This document shows positions 24,481 through 34,165 of a stretch of DNA of 64,000 nucleotides, in pieces. Position numbers and translations under genes: made by a program. Positions within the stretch are counted from its first letter, which is position 1, and each line of letters starts with the position of its first letter. The stretch is from Tenacibaculum maritimum NCIMB 2154 (GTDB lineage: Bacteria; Bacteroidota; Bacteroidia; Flavobacteriales; Flavobacteriaceae), in the NCBI RefSeq assembly GCF_900119795.1, contig NZ_LT634361.1, positions 1,550,001-1,614,000 on the forward strand. Direction: 5' to 3'. A model generated the notes under the pieces. The model was given only the letters and a program-made list of their open reading frames with translations, searched no databases and had not been told where the DNA came from.

Positions 24481-25656
24481 ATAGCGGATAACTAGTAAAA
24501 TAAAAAGAGGTAATAGTGCCCAAGAAAATAATTGTATTTTACTAAGCCATAGTAAAGGAATTATCCCCATTAATATTAATAAAACCAGTAAATATTTTCC
24601 AAGCCAGCTAGGTAGTTTTTCTTCTTTTAATAAGCGTATTGATATGAGTAGGTTAGGAGCAAATGCCCAAAGAAAGTTGAAGTTATTAGGAGCTGTAGAG
24701 TGATTGGTAAAAAACCAAAGAAAAACAATTAAAAACCCAAAGAAGCCTGTTAATAGAAACAATATAAAATCAAAAAAAATGGATCTTTTATTGTGTTTAT
24801 AATCGCGAAATGTAATTAATAACCCCAAGAACATGATAATGAGAAGAACAAAGAGGGGATTAAAAAAAGAAGTCTTTGTGCTTTTCTCTTCAAAATCTAG
24901 AATAGTAGTTTGCTTTTTTACAAGCTTGCTTTCCCTTCCCTTTATTTTGATAAAGGCAGTATTAAATCCTTTTAAAGCATAATCAGGTAGGTAAAAATAT
25001 TCATTTGCATCAGCTATTTGATCTAATCTACTTCCTAAAGCAATGTTGATACCTAAATTACCCCAAGTATTCCAATAAATTTCTTCATTCATTAATTGAC
25101 GTAGTGATTGTTTTTTAAGAATGAAGTGTTCTTTGAATAGTACTTTGTCGCCTAAAATAATTTTAGTTATATCTCTAGGTTTGGTAGCACAATTATCAAA
25201 AAAGGGGTCGTATTCATATGTAGCATTTTGAGGTAGGGCATTTTCTTTTAAATAATTGAAGAAGCGCTGACTCTCTTCATCAGATAAATTTAAAATTTGC
25301 TCTTTAACCCAGCGTTTTTCTTGGTTTTTATCTCTTAAAAAATAATGAAATGGATAACTAGCAACTTTATAAAGCAATTTCCCTTTTGTGAAATTTAAGT
25401 AAAAGTTAGGAGCATTAAAGTCAAAAATACCATAATCAAATATAAGGTCTATATTTTTATTTATGGCTTTAACCCTTATCGCAGAATGCCCAAATTTTTC
25501 ATATAATTCTTCTCCAGGTCCAACAGTAATTATACTTATTGAAAGTTGTTTTTGTTGGCCGATAATGGAATTACTACGAATAAAAAAAAGGAAAAATATA
25601 AAACAATTGATGAATTTAATCAAATTTGTACTGTTACCTAAAAAAGTCATAATCAA
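24448..25656 (-). CDS. DUF4105/Lnb-like lipoprotein N-acyltransferase domain membrane protein
   Basis: 402 residues. A signal-anchor at about 15-35 is followed by a periplasmic DUF4105 domain: SIITVGPGEELYEKFGHSAIRV with the candidate active His, FDYGIFDFNAPNFYLNFTKG, and the YEYDPFFDNCATKPRD segment with the conserved Cys. Four or five membrane helices complete the C-terminus. Related proteins (Lnb) in Bacteroidota N-acylate lipoproteins; that activity here is inferred from domain identity. The start overlaps the end of the upstream PorV/PorQ-family gene by 23 bp, so translation is probably coupled. Confidence 0.8.
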   Translation of the reverse strand: MIMTFLGNSTNLIKFINCFIFFLFFIRSNSIIGQQKQLSISIITVGPGEELYEKFGHSAIRVKAINKNIDLIFDYGIFDFNAPNFYLNFTKGKLLYKVASYPFHYFLRDKNQEKRWVKEQILNLSDEESQRFFNYLKENALPQNATYEYDPFFDNCATKPRDITKIILGDKVLFKEHFILKKQSLRQLMNEEIYWNTWGNLGINIALGSRLDQIADANEYFYLPDYALKGFNTAFIKIKGRESKLVKKQTTILDFEEKSTKTSFFNPLFVLLIIMFLGLLITFRDYKHNKRSIFFDFILFLLTGFFGFLIVFLWFFTNHSTAPNNFNFLWAFAPNLLISIRLLKEEKLPSWLGKYLLVLLILMGIIPLLWLSKIQLFSWALLPLFILLVIRYLFLYHKTLNS

Positions 25657-26704
25657 TTTTTATTGAAAAAACGTTAGAAAAAAGCGCATTTCCAACGCTA
25701 CCTATATTGGTTAAGGCATAATCTATTTGGATACCTCTGTATTTAAAACCTATGCCGAAGTTTGGTTGTACTGAAAGAGATTTACTATGGTCAAAATCAG
25801 TGGTTCTTTGTATGTTTCCAATACCAGTACGTAAATACACCAAATCATCGTAATTTAGCTGTAAGCCTAAAGCAGGATCAATACTCACAAAAGAGCTAGA
25901 AATGATGTCATTTGTTTTGGTAAACCTCATATTCAAATCTATTTCCGTAAGTAAATTAAAGTAACGTCCTATTTTATAGATTCTAGCAATTCCTAATTGT
26001 AACTTGGGTTTGGTGATTTCAGTAGTTTCTGGTAGTTCTTGGTTTTTATCGGGAATTGCATTTTTAATCTTTTCAAAAGCAGACTTATTGATGCTCCAAG
26101 AATTGAAAGTAGTTGTGATATCCCGCGCCATTAATCCAATTTTCCAATTGTTTCTCTCAAATTGAACTCCTAGATCAAAGCCAAACCCCCAAGAGGAAGC
26201 AAAATCGCCAATAATTCTACGAATTATTTTAGCATTGACACCAAGGTAAACATTTTTAAAAATTAAATTTTTAGCATACGAGATATTAAAAGCGTAATCA
26301 GCGGCAGAAAATAAACTAATTCTATTAAAATTGATATTTCCATCTTTATCAATAAGTTCGGTGGTATTTAAGATGTCGTCAACTCCAAAACGTATGATAG
26401 AAAGACCTAATGCACTTTTATCATCAATAGGCATAGCAAATCCTGCATAATTGTAATTAGCAATTCCGGCAAAATAAGAAGAATGCATAAGAGCCCCTTG
26501 GTAATCTTTGATACCAACTAAACCAGCAGGATTCCAGTAGGTAGAAGTCACGCCATTTGTAGTTGCTACTACCGATTTACTCATTCCAAGAGCTGCTGCA
26601 TCTACACCAATATTCAGAAACTCGTTAGAATAGTTCCTAAAAGTTTGCCCGCTTAGCAATAAGGGGAATATCAGAAGAATACATGAAGTAATTATTTTTT
26701 TCAA
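25634..26704 (-). CDS. PorV/PorQ family protein (type IX secretion-associated outer-membrane barrel)
   Basis: 356 residues: a signal peptide (cut near LSGQ), then the family motif NIGVDAAALGMSKSVVATTNGVTSTYWNPAGL, a typical opening of PorV/PorQ and related FadL-like barrels, followed by regular beta-strands to a C-terminal IDYDFFR. In T9SS, PorV shuttles cargo from the translocon and PorQ helps form the attachment complex. Sequence alone does not say which of these, or a third paralogue, this is. It heads a two-gene unit with the Lnb-like gene. Confidence 0.82.
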   Translation of the reverse strand: MKKIITSCILLIFPLLLSGQTFRNYSNEFLNIGVDAAALGMSKSVVATTNGVTSTYWNPAGLVGIKDYQGALMHSSYFAGIANYNYAGFAMPIDDKSALGLSIIRFGVDDILNTTELIDKDGNINFNRISLFSAADYAFNISYAKNLIFKNVYLGVNAKIIRRIIGDFASSWGFGFDLGVQFERNNWKIGLMARDITTTFNSWSINKSAFEKIKNAIPDKNQELPETTEITKPKLQLGIARIYKIGRYFNLLTEIDLNMRFTKTNDIISSSFVSIDPALGLQLNYDDLVYLRTGIGNIQRTTDFDHSKSLSVQPNFGIGFKYRGIQIDYALTNIGSVGNALFSNVFSIKIDYDFFR

Positions 26705-26781
26705 TAGTAAAGAAGGCTTTAATTGAATACAAATATCTTAATTCTTAATTAAAATAACTGCTGTTTTATAAAAGATATTGC

Positions 26782-27765
26782 TTATAGCATTTCAATGTGT
26801 ATTGTTTCTTTGATAAAATTGATGATTTCTTTTTCTAACCAAATATTTTCTTTAGGAATAAAAGAAGACATAAAACCAACATGTCCTCCGTATTTAGTTA
26901 CCATCAAATGAAAATAACTAGAGTTTTTAGCCTCCTCATATGGATAGCATTCTTTAGATAGAAAAGAGTCATCTTTAGCATTGATTAATAAAGTAGGTTT
27001 TGTTATTTTAGATAAATAAGGTTTAGCACTAGCTTTTTTCCAGTAATCTTCGGGGCTCTTAAAACCGAAAACAGGAACTGTATATAGGTGTTCTAGATGT
27101 TTAAAGCGAGTAGCTTTAAAAAGTTTTTCTTTATTCAGTTGATATTCGGGGAATTTATGTGCTTTTTCTAAAATTTTATTTTTCATAGTTTTAAAAAAGA
27201 TTTCTATATAGAGTTTGTTTTTTAACATATCCATTTCTTTTTCAGCAGTTGTTATGTCAACGGGAACAGAAACAGCAACTGCACCTTTAATTTTTGATGG
27301 CTGTGTATTGGCAAATTCTCCCATGTATTTTAGGGTTAAATTGCCTCCTAAACTAAAGCCAATTATAACTAAACTTTCATAAGCATAATTGTTCACTAAA
27401 TGCTGTACTACAAAATCTACGTCTTCCGTTTTTCCGCTATGATAGGTTCCTAATAATAAATTGTCTTCTCCGCTACATCCTCTTAAATTAAAACAAACAG
27501 TATCAATACCAATAGCGTTTAATTGATTAGAGGTGGAGGCTATGTATTTAGAGCTAGAGTTACCTTCTAATCCATGAATTAATAAGGCAAGGGTATTTCC
27601 GCCTACCAATGAGAAGTCAAGGTCAATAAAATCAGCATCCCAAGTAGTAATTCTTTTTCGATTATATTGGCAAGTATCTTTCATAAAGAGAGGGCGGTAA
27701 ATTGTATTGAAATACCCATTCTTGAATGGGATTTTAGGAATAAAATCTGATTTTAATAAGGGCAT
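26782..27765 (-). CDS. YheT-type alpha/beta hydrolase
   Basis: 327 residues with the AB-hydrolase 4 family layout: LLIHGLEGNSSSKY (oxyanion strand with HGLEG), the nucleophile elbow IGFSLGGN (Ser), Asp in LINAKDDSFL, and the terminal catalytic His in YGGHVGFM. FNLRGCSGEDN is the family signature after the first strand. These cytoplasmic serine hydrolases act on carboxylic esters, but the physiological substrate is unknown. It is transcribed away from pssA across a 95-bp divergent region. Confidence 0.88.
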   Translation of the reverse strand: MPLLKSDFIPKIPFKNGYFNTIYRPLFMKDTCQYNRKRITTWDADFIDLDFSLVGGNTLALLIHGLEGNSSSKYIASTSNQLNAIGIDTVCFNLRGCSGEDNLLLGTYHSGKTEDVDFVVQHLVNNYAYESLVIIGFSLGGNLTLKYMGEFANTQPSKIKGAVAVSVPVDITTAEKEMDMLKNKLYIEIFFKTMKNKILEKAHKFPEYQLNKEKLFKATRFKHLEHLYTVPVFGFKSPEDYWKKASAKPYLSKITKPTLLINAKDDSFLSKECYPYEEAKNSSYFHLMVTKYGGHVGFMSSFIPKENIWLEKEIINFIKETIHIEML

Positions 27766-27860
27766 AAGAATAAGGTTTGAGGTTATTGAAAAACAAATAT
27801 GGTGAAAATTTTAAAAAACAGGAATCTATTTTATATTTTCGTGTAAAATCTAAATAACTC

Positions 27861-28604
27861 ATGAATATAAAAAAACACCTCCCAAATCTATTAACATTAG
27901 GAAATCTCCTTTGTGGTACTATAGCTGCAATATTTGCTGTGAAAGGAGACTTTGAAGCTACGGCTCTATTGGTGGTTACTGGAATTTTATTTGATTTTTT
28001 AGATGGATTTGTAGCTCGATTGCTAAAAGTTCAAGGAGAATTAGGGAAGCAGCTAGATTCATTAGCGGATATGGTTACAAGCGGAGTCGTTCCAGGAATT
28101 GTAATGTTGCAATTGATTGTGATTAGCATAGATAAAGATGCTGTAGGGTATTTTGGCGTTGATATTGATGGAGCTACAGGGAGCAATGTACCTTACATAG
28201 GTTTGTTATTAACTTTAGCGGCTTGTTATCGTTTAGCTAATTTTAATATAGATACGCGCCAGTCAGATTCTTTTATAGGGGTTCCTACTCCTGCAATGAC
28301 CTTATTTATAATTTCATTGCCTTTGATTCTTAGTTTTTCTGAGAATTCTTTTTTTACGGATTTGATTTCGAACCCTTACTTCTTAATTGGAATGACAGTT
28401 TTATTAAGCTATTTAATGAATGCAGAACTGCCTTTATTTTCTTTGAAATTTAAAGATTTTTCATTTAAGAAAAATGCTGTAAAATACTTGTTTTTGGTTA
28501 TAGCTTTAATATTGTTAGTACTTTTTAAAGTGGTAGCGGTTCCTATGGTAATTTTATTTTATATTTTATTATCAATACTGCATAATCTGACTAAATCGAA
28601 ATAA
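27861..28604 (+). CDS. pssA: CDP-diacylglycerol-serine O-phosphatidyltransferase
   Basis: 247 residues with about seven membrane helices and the CDP-alcohol phosphotransferase motif D-G-x2-A-R-x8-G-x3-D-x3-D in FDFLDGFVARLL...GKQLDSLADMV. The N-terminus KKHLPNLLTLGNLLCGTIA is typical of bacterial PssA. It makes phosphatidylserine, the precursor of phosphatidylethanolamine, at the inner membrane. A bidirectional terminator separates it from convergent lptB. Confidence 0.93.
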   Translation: MNIKKHLPNLLTLGNLLCGTIAAIFAVKGDFEATALLVVTGILFDFLDGFVARLLKVQGELGKQLDSLADMVTSGVVPGIVMLQLIVISIDKDAVGYFGVDIDGATGSNVPYIGLLLTLAACYRLANFNIDTRQSDSFIGVPTPAMTLFIISLPLILSFSENSFFTDLISNPYFLIGMTVLLSYLMNAELPLFSLKFKDFSFKKNAVKYLFLVIALILLVLFKVVAVPMVILFYILLSILHNLTKSK

Positions 28605-28674
28605 AAAGTTATTTTTTCCTTACAGGAAGTAAAGTGTGAGCAAATAGGACTTCGCTTTAAAAATTTACATAAAG

Positions 28675-28723
28675 AAAAACCTCTTTTAAAATGAGTTGTA
28701 TAGTATTTTAAAGGAGGTTTTTT
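28675..28723. terminator. Bidirectional terminator between pssA and lptB
   Basis: CCTCTTTTAAAAT pairs over 13 bp (one G-U) with ATTTTAAAGGAGG, with A-rich and T-rich flanks suited to both directions. Confidence 0.85.
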
Positions 28724-28749
28724 ATATACAGGAATACTTGTAAGGGCAT

Positions 28750-29484
28750 TTAAAACCTTTTCTTTTTCAGTTCAAAATCTTTACCAAGATATACTTTTTT
28801 AACAATTTCATCAGCAGCCAATTCCTCAGGAGTCCCTTCTTTTAAGATACTTCCATTATACATAAGATAAGTTTTGTCAGTAATAGCTAATGTTGCTTGT
28901 ACGTCATGATCTGTTATTAAGATACCTATGTTTTTATGCTTTAAGTGGGCTACAATACTTTGAATATCTTCAACGGCAATAGGATCTACTCCAGCAAAAG
29001 GTTCGTCAAGTAAGATAAATTTAGGATCAGAAGCAAGGCAACGAGCTATTTCCGTTCTTCTACGTTCGCCTCCGGAGAGTAAATCTCCTCTGTTTTTTCT
29101 AACGTGTCCTATGTTGAATTCCTCAATTAATTCCTCCAGTCGTTCTTTTTGTTGTTGTTTAGTGCGATTTGTAAATTCTAGTACAGACATGATATTGTCT
29201 TCTACAGATAATTTTCTGAAAACAGAAGCTTCTTGCGCTAGGTAACCAATTCCTTTTTGTGCTCGCTTGTACATAGGATCTTCTGTAATTATTTCATCAT
29301 CAAGATAAATAGTTCCATGATTTGGTTTAATCATTCCTACAATCATATAAAAGGAGGTTGTTTTACCAGCTCCATTAGGACCTAGTAATCCTATGATTTC
29401 TCCTTGTTTTACTTCTAAAGAAATACCTTTAACAACCTTTCTTTTACCGTATATCTTTTGAATATTATCTGCTTTTAAAATCAT
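28750..29484 (-). CDS. lptB: LPS export ABC transporter ATP-binding protein LptB
   Basis: 244 residues. Walker A is GPNGAGKTTSFY, the Q-loop IGYLAQEASVFRKL carries the LptB-typical ASVF sequence, the signature is LLSGGERRRTEIARCLA, Walker B is FILLDEPFAGVDP, and the switch His is in LITDHD. LptB drives extraction of lipopolysaccharide from the inner membrane with LptFG, encoded elsewhere. Last gene of a likely kdsD-tatC-CMD-lptB operon. Confidence 0.95.
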   Translation of the reverse strand: MILKADNIQKIYGKRKVVKGISLEVKQGEIIGLLGPNGAGKTTSFYMIVGMIKPNHGTIYLDDEIITEDPMYKRAQKGIGYLAQEASVFRKLSVEDNIMSVLEFTNRTKQQQKERLEELIEEFNIGHVRKNRGDLLSGGERRRTEIARCLASDPKFILLDEPFAGVDPIAVEDIQSIVAHLKHKNIGILITDHDVQATLAITDKTYLMYNGSILKEGTPEELAADEIVKKVYLGKDFELKKKRF

Positions 29485-29514
29485 ATTTTCTATTTCCGTA
29501 AAATATTTTTAGAG

Positions 29515-29868
29515 TTATTTTGAGTCATTTACTGCTAAGGCTTCCCAAAATTCTACTGCTCTGCGTAGATGAGGAATCACAATAGTTCCTCCTACTAAAG
29601 TAGCAACAGACATTGTTTCCATCATTTCTTCTTTGGTAACTCCTTTATTATAAGCTGTTTCTAAGTGATATGCAATACAATCATCACAACGCAAAACAGC
29701 AGAGGCAACTAAACCTAATAGCTCTTTGGTTTTTACGTCTAGATGGCCAGCTTTATAGGTATTGGTATCTAAGTTAAATATGCGTTTGATTACTTTATTA
29801 TCTGAAGCTAAAATTTTTTCGTTCATTTTAGAACGATATTCGTTAAATTCTTGAACTTTATTAGGCAT
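29515..29868 (-). CDS. Carboxymuconolactone decarboxylase (AhpD-like) family protein
   Basis: 117 residues, with the AhpD-like redox motif CDDC and downstream His (CDDCIAYHLETAYNKGVT). In AhpD this pair is a peroxidase-reducing dithiol, so a role in thiol-based peroxide defence is more likely than decarboxylation. It overlaps the end of tatC by 8 bp, so the two are translationally coupled. The pairing with tatC is common in Bacteroidota; the reason is unknown. Confidence 0.88.
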   Translation of the reverse strand: MPNKVQEFNEYRSKMNEKILASDNKVIKRIFNLDTNTYKAGHLDVKTKELLGLVASAVLRCDDCIAYHLETAYNKGVTKEEMMETMSVATLVGGTIVIPHLRRAVEFWEALAVNDSK

Positions 29869-30667
29869 TTTGTTGTTTTTTAATGACGAATTTTGATACG
29901 TAAATACTTATTTCGTATAATATTAAAATGGGAATGGAAACAATTACTTGGCTAGCAACATCTGGAGGAGTTATGATAGCAGCTACTATAAGTACTAAAA
30001 CAAGGGCATGTTTTCGATATTTTCTTAAAAAATCAGGAGTAACGAGTCCTATCTTAGAAAGGAAAAAGATAAGAACAGGCAGTTCAAACATAATTGAAAC
30101 TCCTAAAAGTGTATTATTTACCAGATCTGTATAGGAATCTATCGTAAAGTTATTAGATATTTTATCACTAATCTGATAACCGTAGAAAAATGAGACAGAC
30201 ATAGGAACAATCACAAAATAGCTGAACAAAGCACCTAAAAAGAATAGGAGGGACGCTATAAAAATGAACCCTTTTGATTTTTTACGTTCTTCATCATGCA
30301 ATCCAGGAGAGATAAATCTCCATATCTCCCATAAGATATAAGGAAAAGCTATAATAAATCCAAGAATCAAAGAAGTCCAAATGGCAGTCATTAATTGTTG
30401 AGTTAAAGCTAAACTTTGTAATTCTCCTTTAAAATTAATATTGCAAAAGCTACTATCAATACCGATAGAAGCAAAAGTTTTACAGAAGAATTTGTAAGTA
30501 ATAAAATCAGGATTTAAGTGCGCTAATAAATAGTAGTTAAATACCCATTCTTGAAATATAAATAATAAGATAGCTATGATAAAAACAGCCGTAAAGCTAC
30601 GTACTAAATGCCACCTTAATTCTTCAAGATGCCCCAGAAAAGACATTTCATCTTGTTGCTTTGTCAT
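29861..30667 (-). CDS. tatC: Sec-independent protein translocase subunit TatC
   Basis: 268 residues with six membrane helices and the N-terminal signature MSFLGHLEELRWHL, whose Glu residues bind twin-arginine signal peptides. The loop FISPGLHDEERK and the Phe/Pro-rich segment are conserved. An extended first periplasmic loop with two Cys (FFCKTF, SSFCNI) is visible at about 55-75. TatC recognises folded Tat substrates in the inner membrane; its partner TatA is not in this window. Confidence 0.95.
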   Translation of the reverse strand: MTKQQDEMSFLGHLEELRWHLVRSFTAVFIIAILLFIFQEWVFNYYLLAHLNPDFITYKFFCKTFASIGIDSSFCNINFKGELQSLALTQQLMTAIWTSLILGFIIAFPYILWEIWRFISPGLHDEERKKSKGFIFIASLLFFLGALFSYFVIVPMSVSFFYGYQISDKISNNFTIDSYTDLVNNTLLGVSIMFELPVLIFFLSKIGLVTPDFLRKYRKHALVLVLIVAAIITPPDVASQVIVSIPILILYEISIYVSKFVIKKQQNA

Positions 30668-30669
30668 TT

Positions 30670-31641
30670 TTAGAAAATTCCTTCTTTAATTAAATCGTGT
30701 AAATGTACAACTCCTACATATTTATTATCAAAATTTGTTACTAAAATTTGAGAAATATTGTTAACTTCTAAGGTATCCAACGCGTCAACAGCCATAGCGT
30801 TCATGTGGATCGTCTTAGGAGAATTACTCATAATATCAATAGCTGTTAAATCATCTATTTTAGTAGTTTTATTTAACATTCTACGGATATCACCATCGGT
30901 AATAATTCCTACGATCTCATTATTTTCATTAGTAACAGCAGTTACTCCAAGTCTCTTTTCAGAAATTTCAACAATAACCTTAGCTACTTTATCAGTTGTT
31001 GCAACTTTAGGGGCTTGATTATTTTTAATCAGATCAGAAACACGTAAATACAATCGTTTTCCTAGAGCTCCTCCAGGATGATATTTAGCAAAATCGCTAC
31101 TCGTAAACCCTTTTAATTCAAGTAAGCAAACAGCAAGAGCATCTCCCATGACCAATTGAGCAGTTGTGCTAGTAGTTGGAGCAAGGTTATTAGGGCAAGC
31201 TTCTTTTTCTACATAAGTGTTTAGGGTAAAATCAGCATTTACTCCTAAAAAAGAATCGGCATTTCCTGTAATAGCGATTACTTTATTATTAGAATTTTTA
31301 ATTAAAGGAACCAACACTTTTATTTCAGGAGTATTTCCACTTTTAGAAATGCATATAACAACATCATTTTGTTGAATAATCCCTAAATCGCCATGAATAG
31401 CATCTGCAGCATGCATAAATATAGCAGGAGTACCAGTAGAATTAAGGGTTGCTACAATTTTAGTAGCAATGTTAGCACTCTTGCCTATTCCGGTAACAAT
31501 AACACGTCCTTTGGAATTAAAAATAAATTTAACGGCTTTTTCAAAATTTGTATCAATTAAATTTGTTAAATTCGCGATTGCTTTACTTTCAGATAGTATA
31601 GTTTCTTTTGCAATAGCTAAGATTGAGCTGAAATCTTTCAA
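30670..31641 (-). CDS. kdsD: Arabinose 5-phosphate isomerase (KpsF/GutQ family)
   Basis: 323 residues: an N-terminal SIS domain (VIVTGIGKSANIATKIVATLNSTG, CISKSGNTPE) and two C-terminal CBS domains (GVTAVTNENNEIVGIITDGDIRRML, QILVTNFDNKYVGVVHLHDL). It converts ribulose 5-phosphate to arabinose 5-phosphate, the first committed step to KDO for lipopolysaccharide. The start codon is TTG (31639-31641); no in-frame ATG lies upstream, and residues MKDFSS then match where the family begins. It heads an operon with tatC and lptB. Confidence 0.9.
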   Translation of the reverse strand: MKDFSSILAIAKETILSESKAIANLTNLIDTNFEKAVKFIFNSKGRVIVTGIGKSANIATKIVATLNSTGTPAIFMHAADAIHGDLGIIQQNDVVICISKSGNTPEIKVLVPLIKNSNNKVIAITGNADSFLGVNADFTLNTYVEKEACPNNLAPTTSTTAQLVMGDALAVCLLELKGFTSSDFAKYHPGGALGKRLYLRVSDLIKNNQAPKVATTDKVAKVIVEISEKRLGVTAVTNENNEIVGIITDGDIRRMLNKTTKIDDLTAIDIMSNSPKTIHMNAMAVDALDTLEVNNISQILVTNFDNKYVGVVHLHDLIKEGIF

Positions 31642-31893
31642 GGTATATTTTGATTTATATTTTGTTAGTTAAAAGACAAATTATAAGCTTATTTTTTATA
31701 GAAAATAGGCCTATAAAAACTGATTGTAAAAGTAGGTAATATTTTTATGGAACCGAACCTTAGTTTTAAATAAAATTACTAACCCCTTCAAGTTTGACTT
31801 TTATTTTAACGCCAACAAAGGTTAATAAGAGTTGTCATGTGTAATTTTTTTTAGTAAATTAGTTCGATTTATTTTATTAGATAAGTAATTAAG

Positions 31894-34089
31894 ATGAATA
31901 AAAAGGAAATGGATTTACATGGCCCGTTAAAAAAGTTTTTTGGTTTTAACCAATTTAAAGGTTTACAAGAAGATGTAATTAAGAGTATTATGAATGATAA
32001 TAATACTTTTGTAATTATGCCTACTGGTGGAGGGAAATCTTTATGCTATCAACTGCCTGCTTTAATGAAAGAAGGAACAGCTATTGTTGTTTCTCCGTTA
32101 ATAGCATTGATGAAAAATCAGGTTGATGCAATTAGAGGTATTTCAGAAAATCAGGGTATTGCGCATGTTTTAAATTCATCTTTAAATAAAACAGAAATAG
32201 CACAAGTTAAAAAAGATATTTCAGAAGGGGTAACAAAATTATTATATGTAGCTCCAGAATCATTAATAAAAGAGGAATATGCAGACTTTCTAAGAACTCA
32301 AAAAATATCTTTTGTTGCTATTGATGAGGCGCATTGTATTTCGGAGTGGGGACATGATTTTAGACCTGAATACCGCAATTTAAGACATATTATCAAACAA
32401 ATAGATAATGTTCCTGTAATAGGGTTGACTGCTACTGCTACAGAAAAGGTACAGGAAGATATCCTAAAGACCTTAGGCATGAGTGATGCGAATACTTTTA
32501 AAGCCTCTTTTAATAGAGCAAATTTATTTTATGAAGTGCGCCCCAAAACAAAAGAAGTAGAAAAAGATATTATTCGTTTTGTGAAGCAACGAGTAGGAAA
32601 ATCGGGTATTGTTTATTGTTTAAGTCGTAAGAAAGTAGAGGAAATAGCACAAGTTTTACAAGTTAATGGAATTAATGCATTGCCTTATCATGCAGGTTTA
32701 GATGCAAAGACAAGAGCTAAGCATCAAGATATGTTTTTGATGGAAGATTGTGATGTTGTAGTGGCTACAATCGCTTTTGGTATGGGAATAGATAAACCTG
32801 ATGTACGTTATGTAATACACCATGATATCCCAAAAAGTTTAGAAAGCTATTATCAAGAAACTGGTAGAGCAGGACGTGATGGAGGTGAAGGACACTGTTT
32901 AGCTTTTTATGCTTATAAAGATATTGAGAAATTAGAAAAATTTATGGCAAATAAGCCAGTAGCAGAACAAGAAATAGGGCATGCTTTGTTACAAGAAGTT
33001 GTTGGTTATGCTGAAACATCTATGAATCGTCGTAAGTACATTCTTCATTATTTTGGAGAAGATTTTGATGAAAAGAATGGGGAAGGGGCAGATATGGATG
33101 ATAATACAAGAAACCCTAAAAAGAAGCATGAGGCACAAGAAGATGTTGTAAAGTTATTATCAGTAGTTAGAGACACTAATGAGAAGTATAAGGCAAAGGA
33201 GATTGTAAATACTTTGATAGGAAAAGAGAATGCGATGTTGAAATCTCATAGGACTCCTAGTCAACCATTTTTTGGAATTGGAAAAGATAAAGATGGAAAG
33301 TATTGGATGGCATTGATACGTCAGGTTTTAGTTGTTAATTACTTAAGAAAAGAAATAGAGCAATATGGTGTACTGAAAATAACAGCAAAAGGGAAAGAGT
33401 ACATTGATAATCCGAGCTCTTTTATGATGACAAAAGATCATATTTATAATGATTCGGATGATGGAACAATAATTACCAATGCCAAATCTACTGCTATTTC
33501 TGATGATAAATTAGTTAAGTTACTTAAAGATTTACGTAAAAAAGTAGCAGTAAAACAAGGAGTTCCTCCTTTTGCTGTTTTTCAAGATCCCTCAATAGAC
33601 GATATGGCTTTAAAATACCCTATGACTTTAGAAGAATTATCTAAAGTGCATGGTGTAGGAGAAGGAAAAGCGCGTAAGTTCGGGAAAGATTTTATAAAAT
33701 TAATAACAGCTTATGTAGAAGAGAATGATATTATACGTCCTGATGATTTAATTGTAAAAAGTACAGGCGTTAATTCAGGTTTAAAATTGTATATCATTCA
33801 GAATACTGATAGAAAATTACCATTAAATGATATCGCGCAGTCTAAAGGTCTTGAAATGGAGGAGCTTATAAAGGAGATGGAAGCTATTATTTTCTCAGGA
33901 ACGAAGTTGAATATAGATTATGCAATAGATGATATTTTAGATGAAGATCAGCAAGAAGAGATTTATGATTATTTCATGGAAGCTGAGACAGATAAAATTC
34001 AAGATGCCTTAGATGAATTTGATGGAGATTATGATGATGAAGAATTGCGTTTAATGCGTATTAAGTTTACAAATGAAGTAGCTAATTAG
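31894..34089 (+). CDS. recQ: ATP-dependent DNA helicase RecQ (Bacteroidota form without zinc cysteines)
   Basis: 731 residues. Helicase motifs are MPTGGGKSLCYQLPA (Walker A), DEAHCISEWGHDFR (motif II plus the RecQ aromatic loop), GLTATAT and QETGRAGRDG (VI). The RecQ C-terminal winged helix follows (about 420-530), then an HRDC domain (about 545-615, starting RKKVAVKQGVPPFAVF) and an acidic C-terminal tail. The zinc-binding region after the helicase core (RRKYILHYFGEDFDEKNGEG) has none of the four Cys of E. coli RecQ. It acts in recombinational repair and stalled-fork processing. Confidence 0.95.
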   Translation: MNKKEMDLHGPLKKFFGFNQFKGLQEDVIKSIMNDNNTFVIMPTGGGKSLCYQLPALMKEGTAIVVSPLIALMKNQVDAIRGISENQGIAHVLNSSLNKTEIAQVKKDISEGVTKLLYVAPESLIKEEYADFLRTQKISFVAIDEAHCISEWGHDFRPEYRNLRHIIKQIDNVPVIGLTATATEKVQEDILKTLGMSDANTFKASFNRANLFYEVRPKTKEVEKDIIRFVKQRVGKSGIVYCLSRKKVEEIAQVLQVNGINALPYHAGLDAKTRAKHQDMFLMEDCDVVVATIAFGMGIDKPDVRYVIHHDIPKSLESYYQETGRAGRDGGEGHCLAFYAYKDIEKLEKFMANKPVAEQEIGHALLQEVVGYAETSMNRRKYILHYFGEDFDEKNGEGADMDDNTRNPKKKHEAQEDVVKLLSVVRDTNEKYKAKEIVNTLIGKENAMLKSHRTPSQPFFGIGKDKDGKYWMALIRQVLVVNYLRKEIEQYGVLKITAKGKEYIDNPSSFMMTKDHIYNDSDDGTIITNAKSTAISDDKLVKLLKDLRKKVAVKQGVPPFAVFQDPSIDDMALKYPMTLEELSKVHGVGEGKARKFGKDFIKLITAYVEENDIIRPDDLIVKSTGVNSGLKLYIIQNTDRKLPLNDIAQSKGLEMEELIKEMEAIIFSGTKLNIDYAIDDILDEDQQEEIYDYFMEAETDKIQDALDEFDGDYDDEELRLMRIKFTNEVAN

Positions 34090-34107
34090 TAGTAAAATAA
34101 AAATAGT

Positions 34108-34148
34108 AAAAAAACCGTTTTAATAACAATTTAAAACGGTTTTTTTTA
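34108..34148. terminator. Bidirectional terminator between recQ and the DUF4258-like gene
   Basis: AAAAACCGTTTTAA pairs with TTAAAACGGTTTTT around an 8-base loop, with an A run before and a T run after. Confidence 0.88.
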
Positions 34149-34165
34149 TGAAATAATGTAATATT

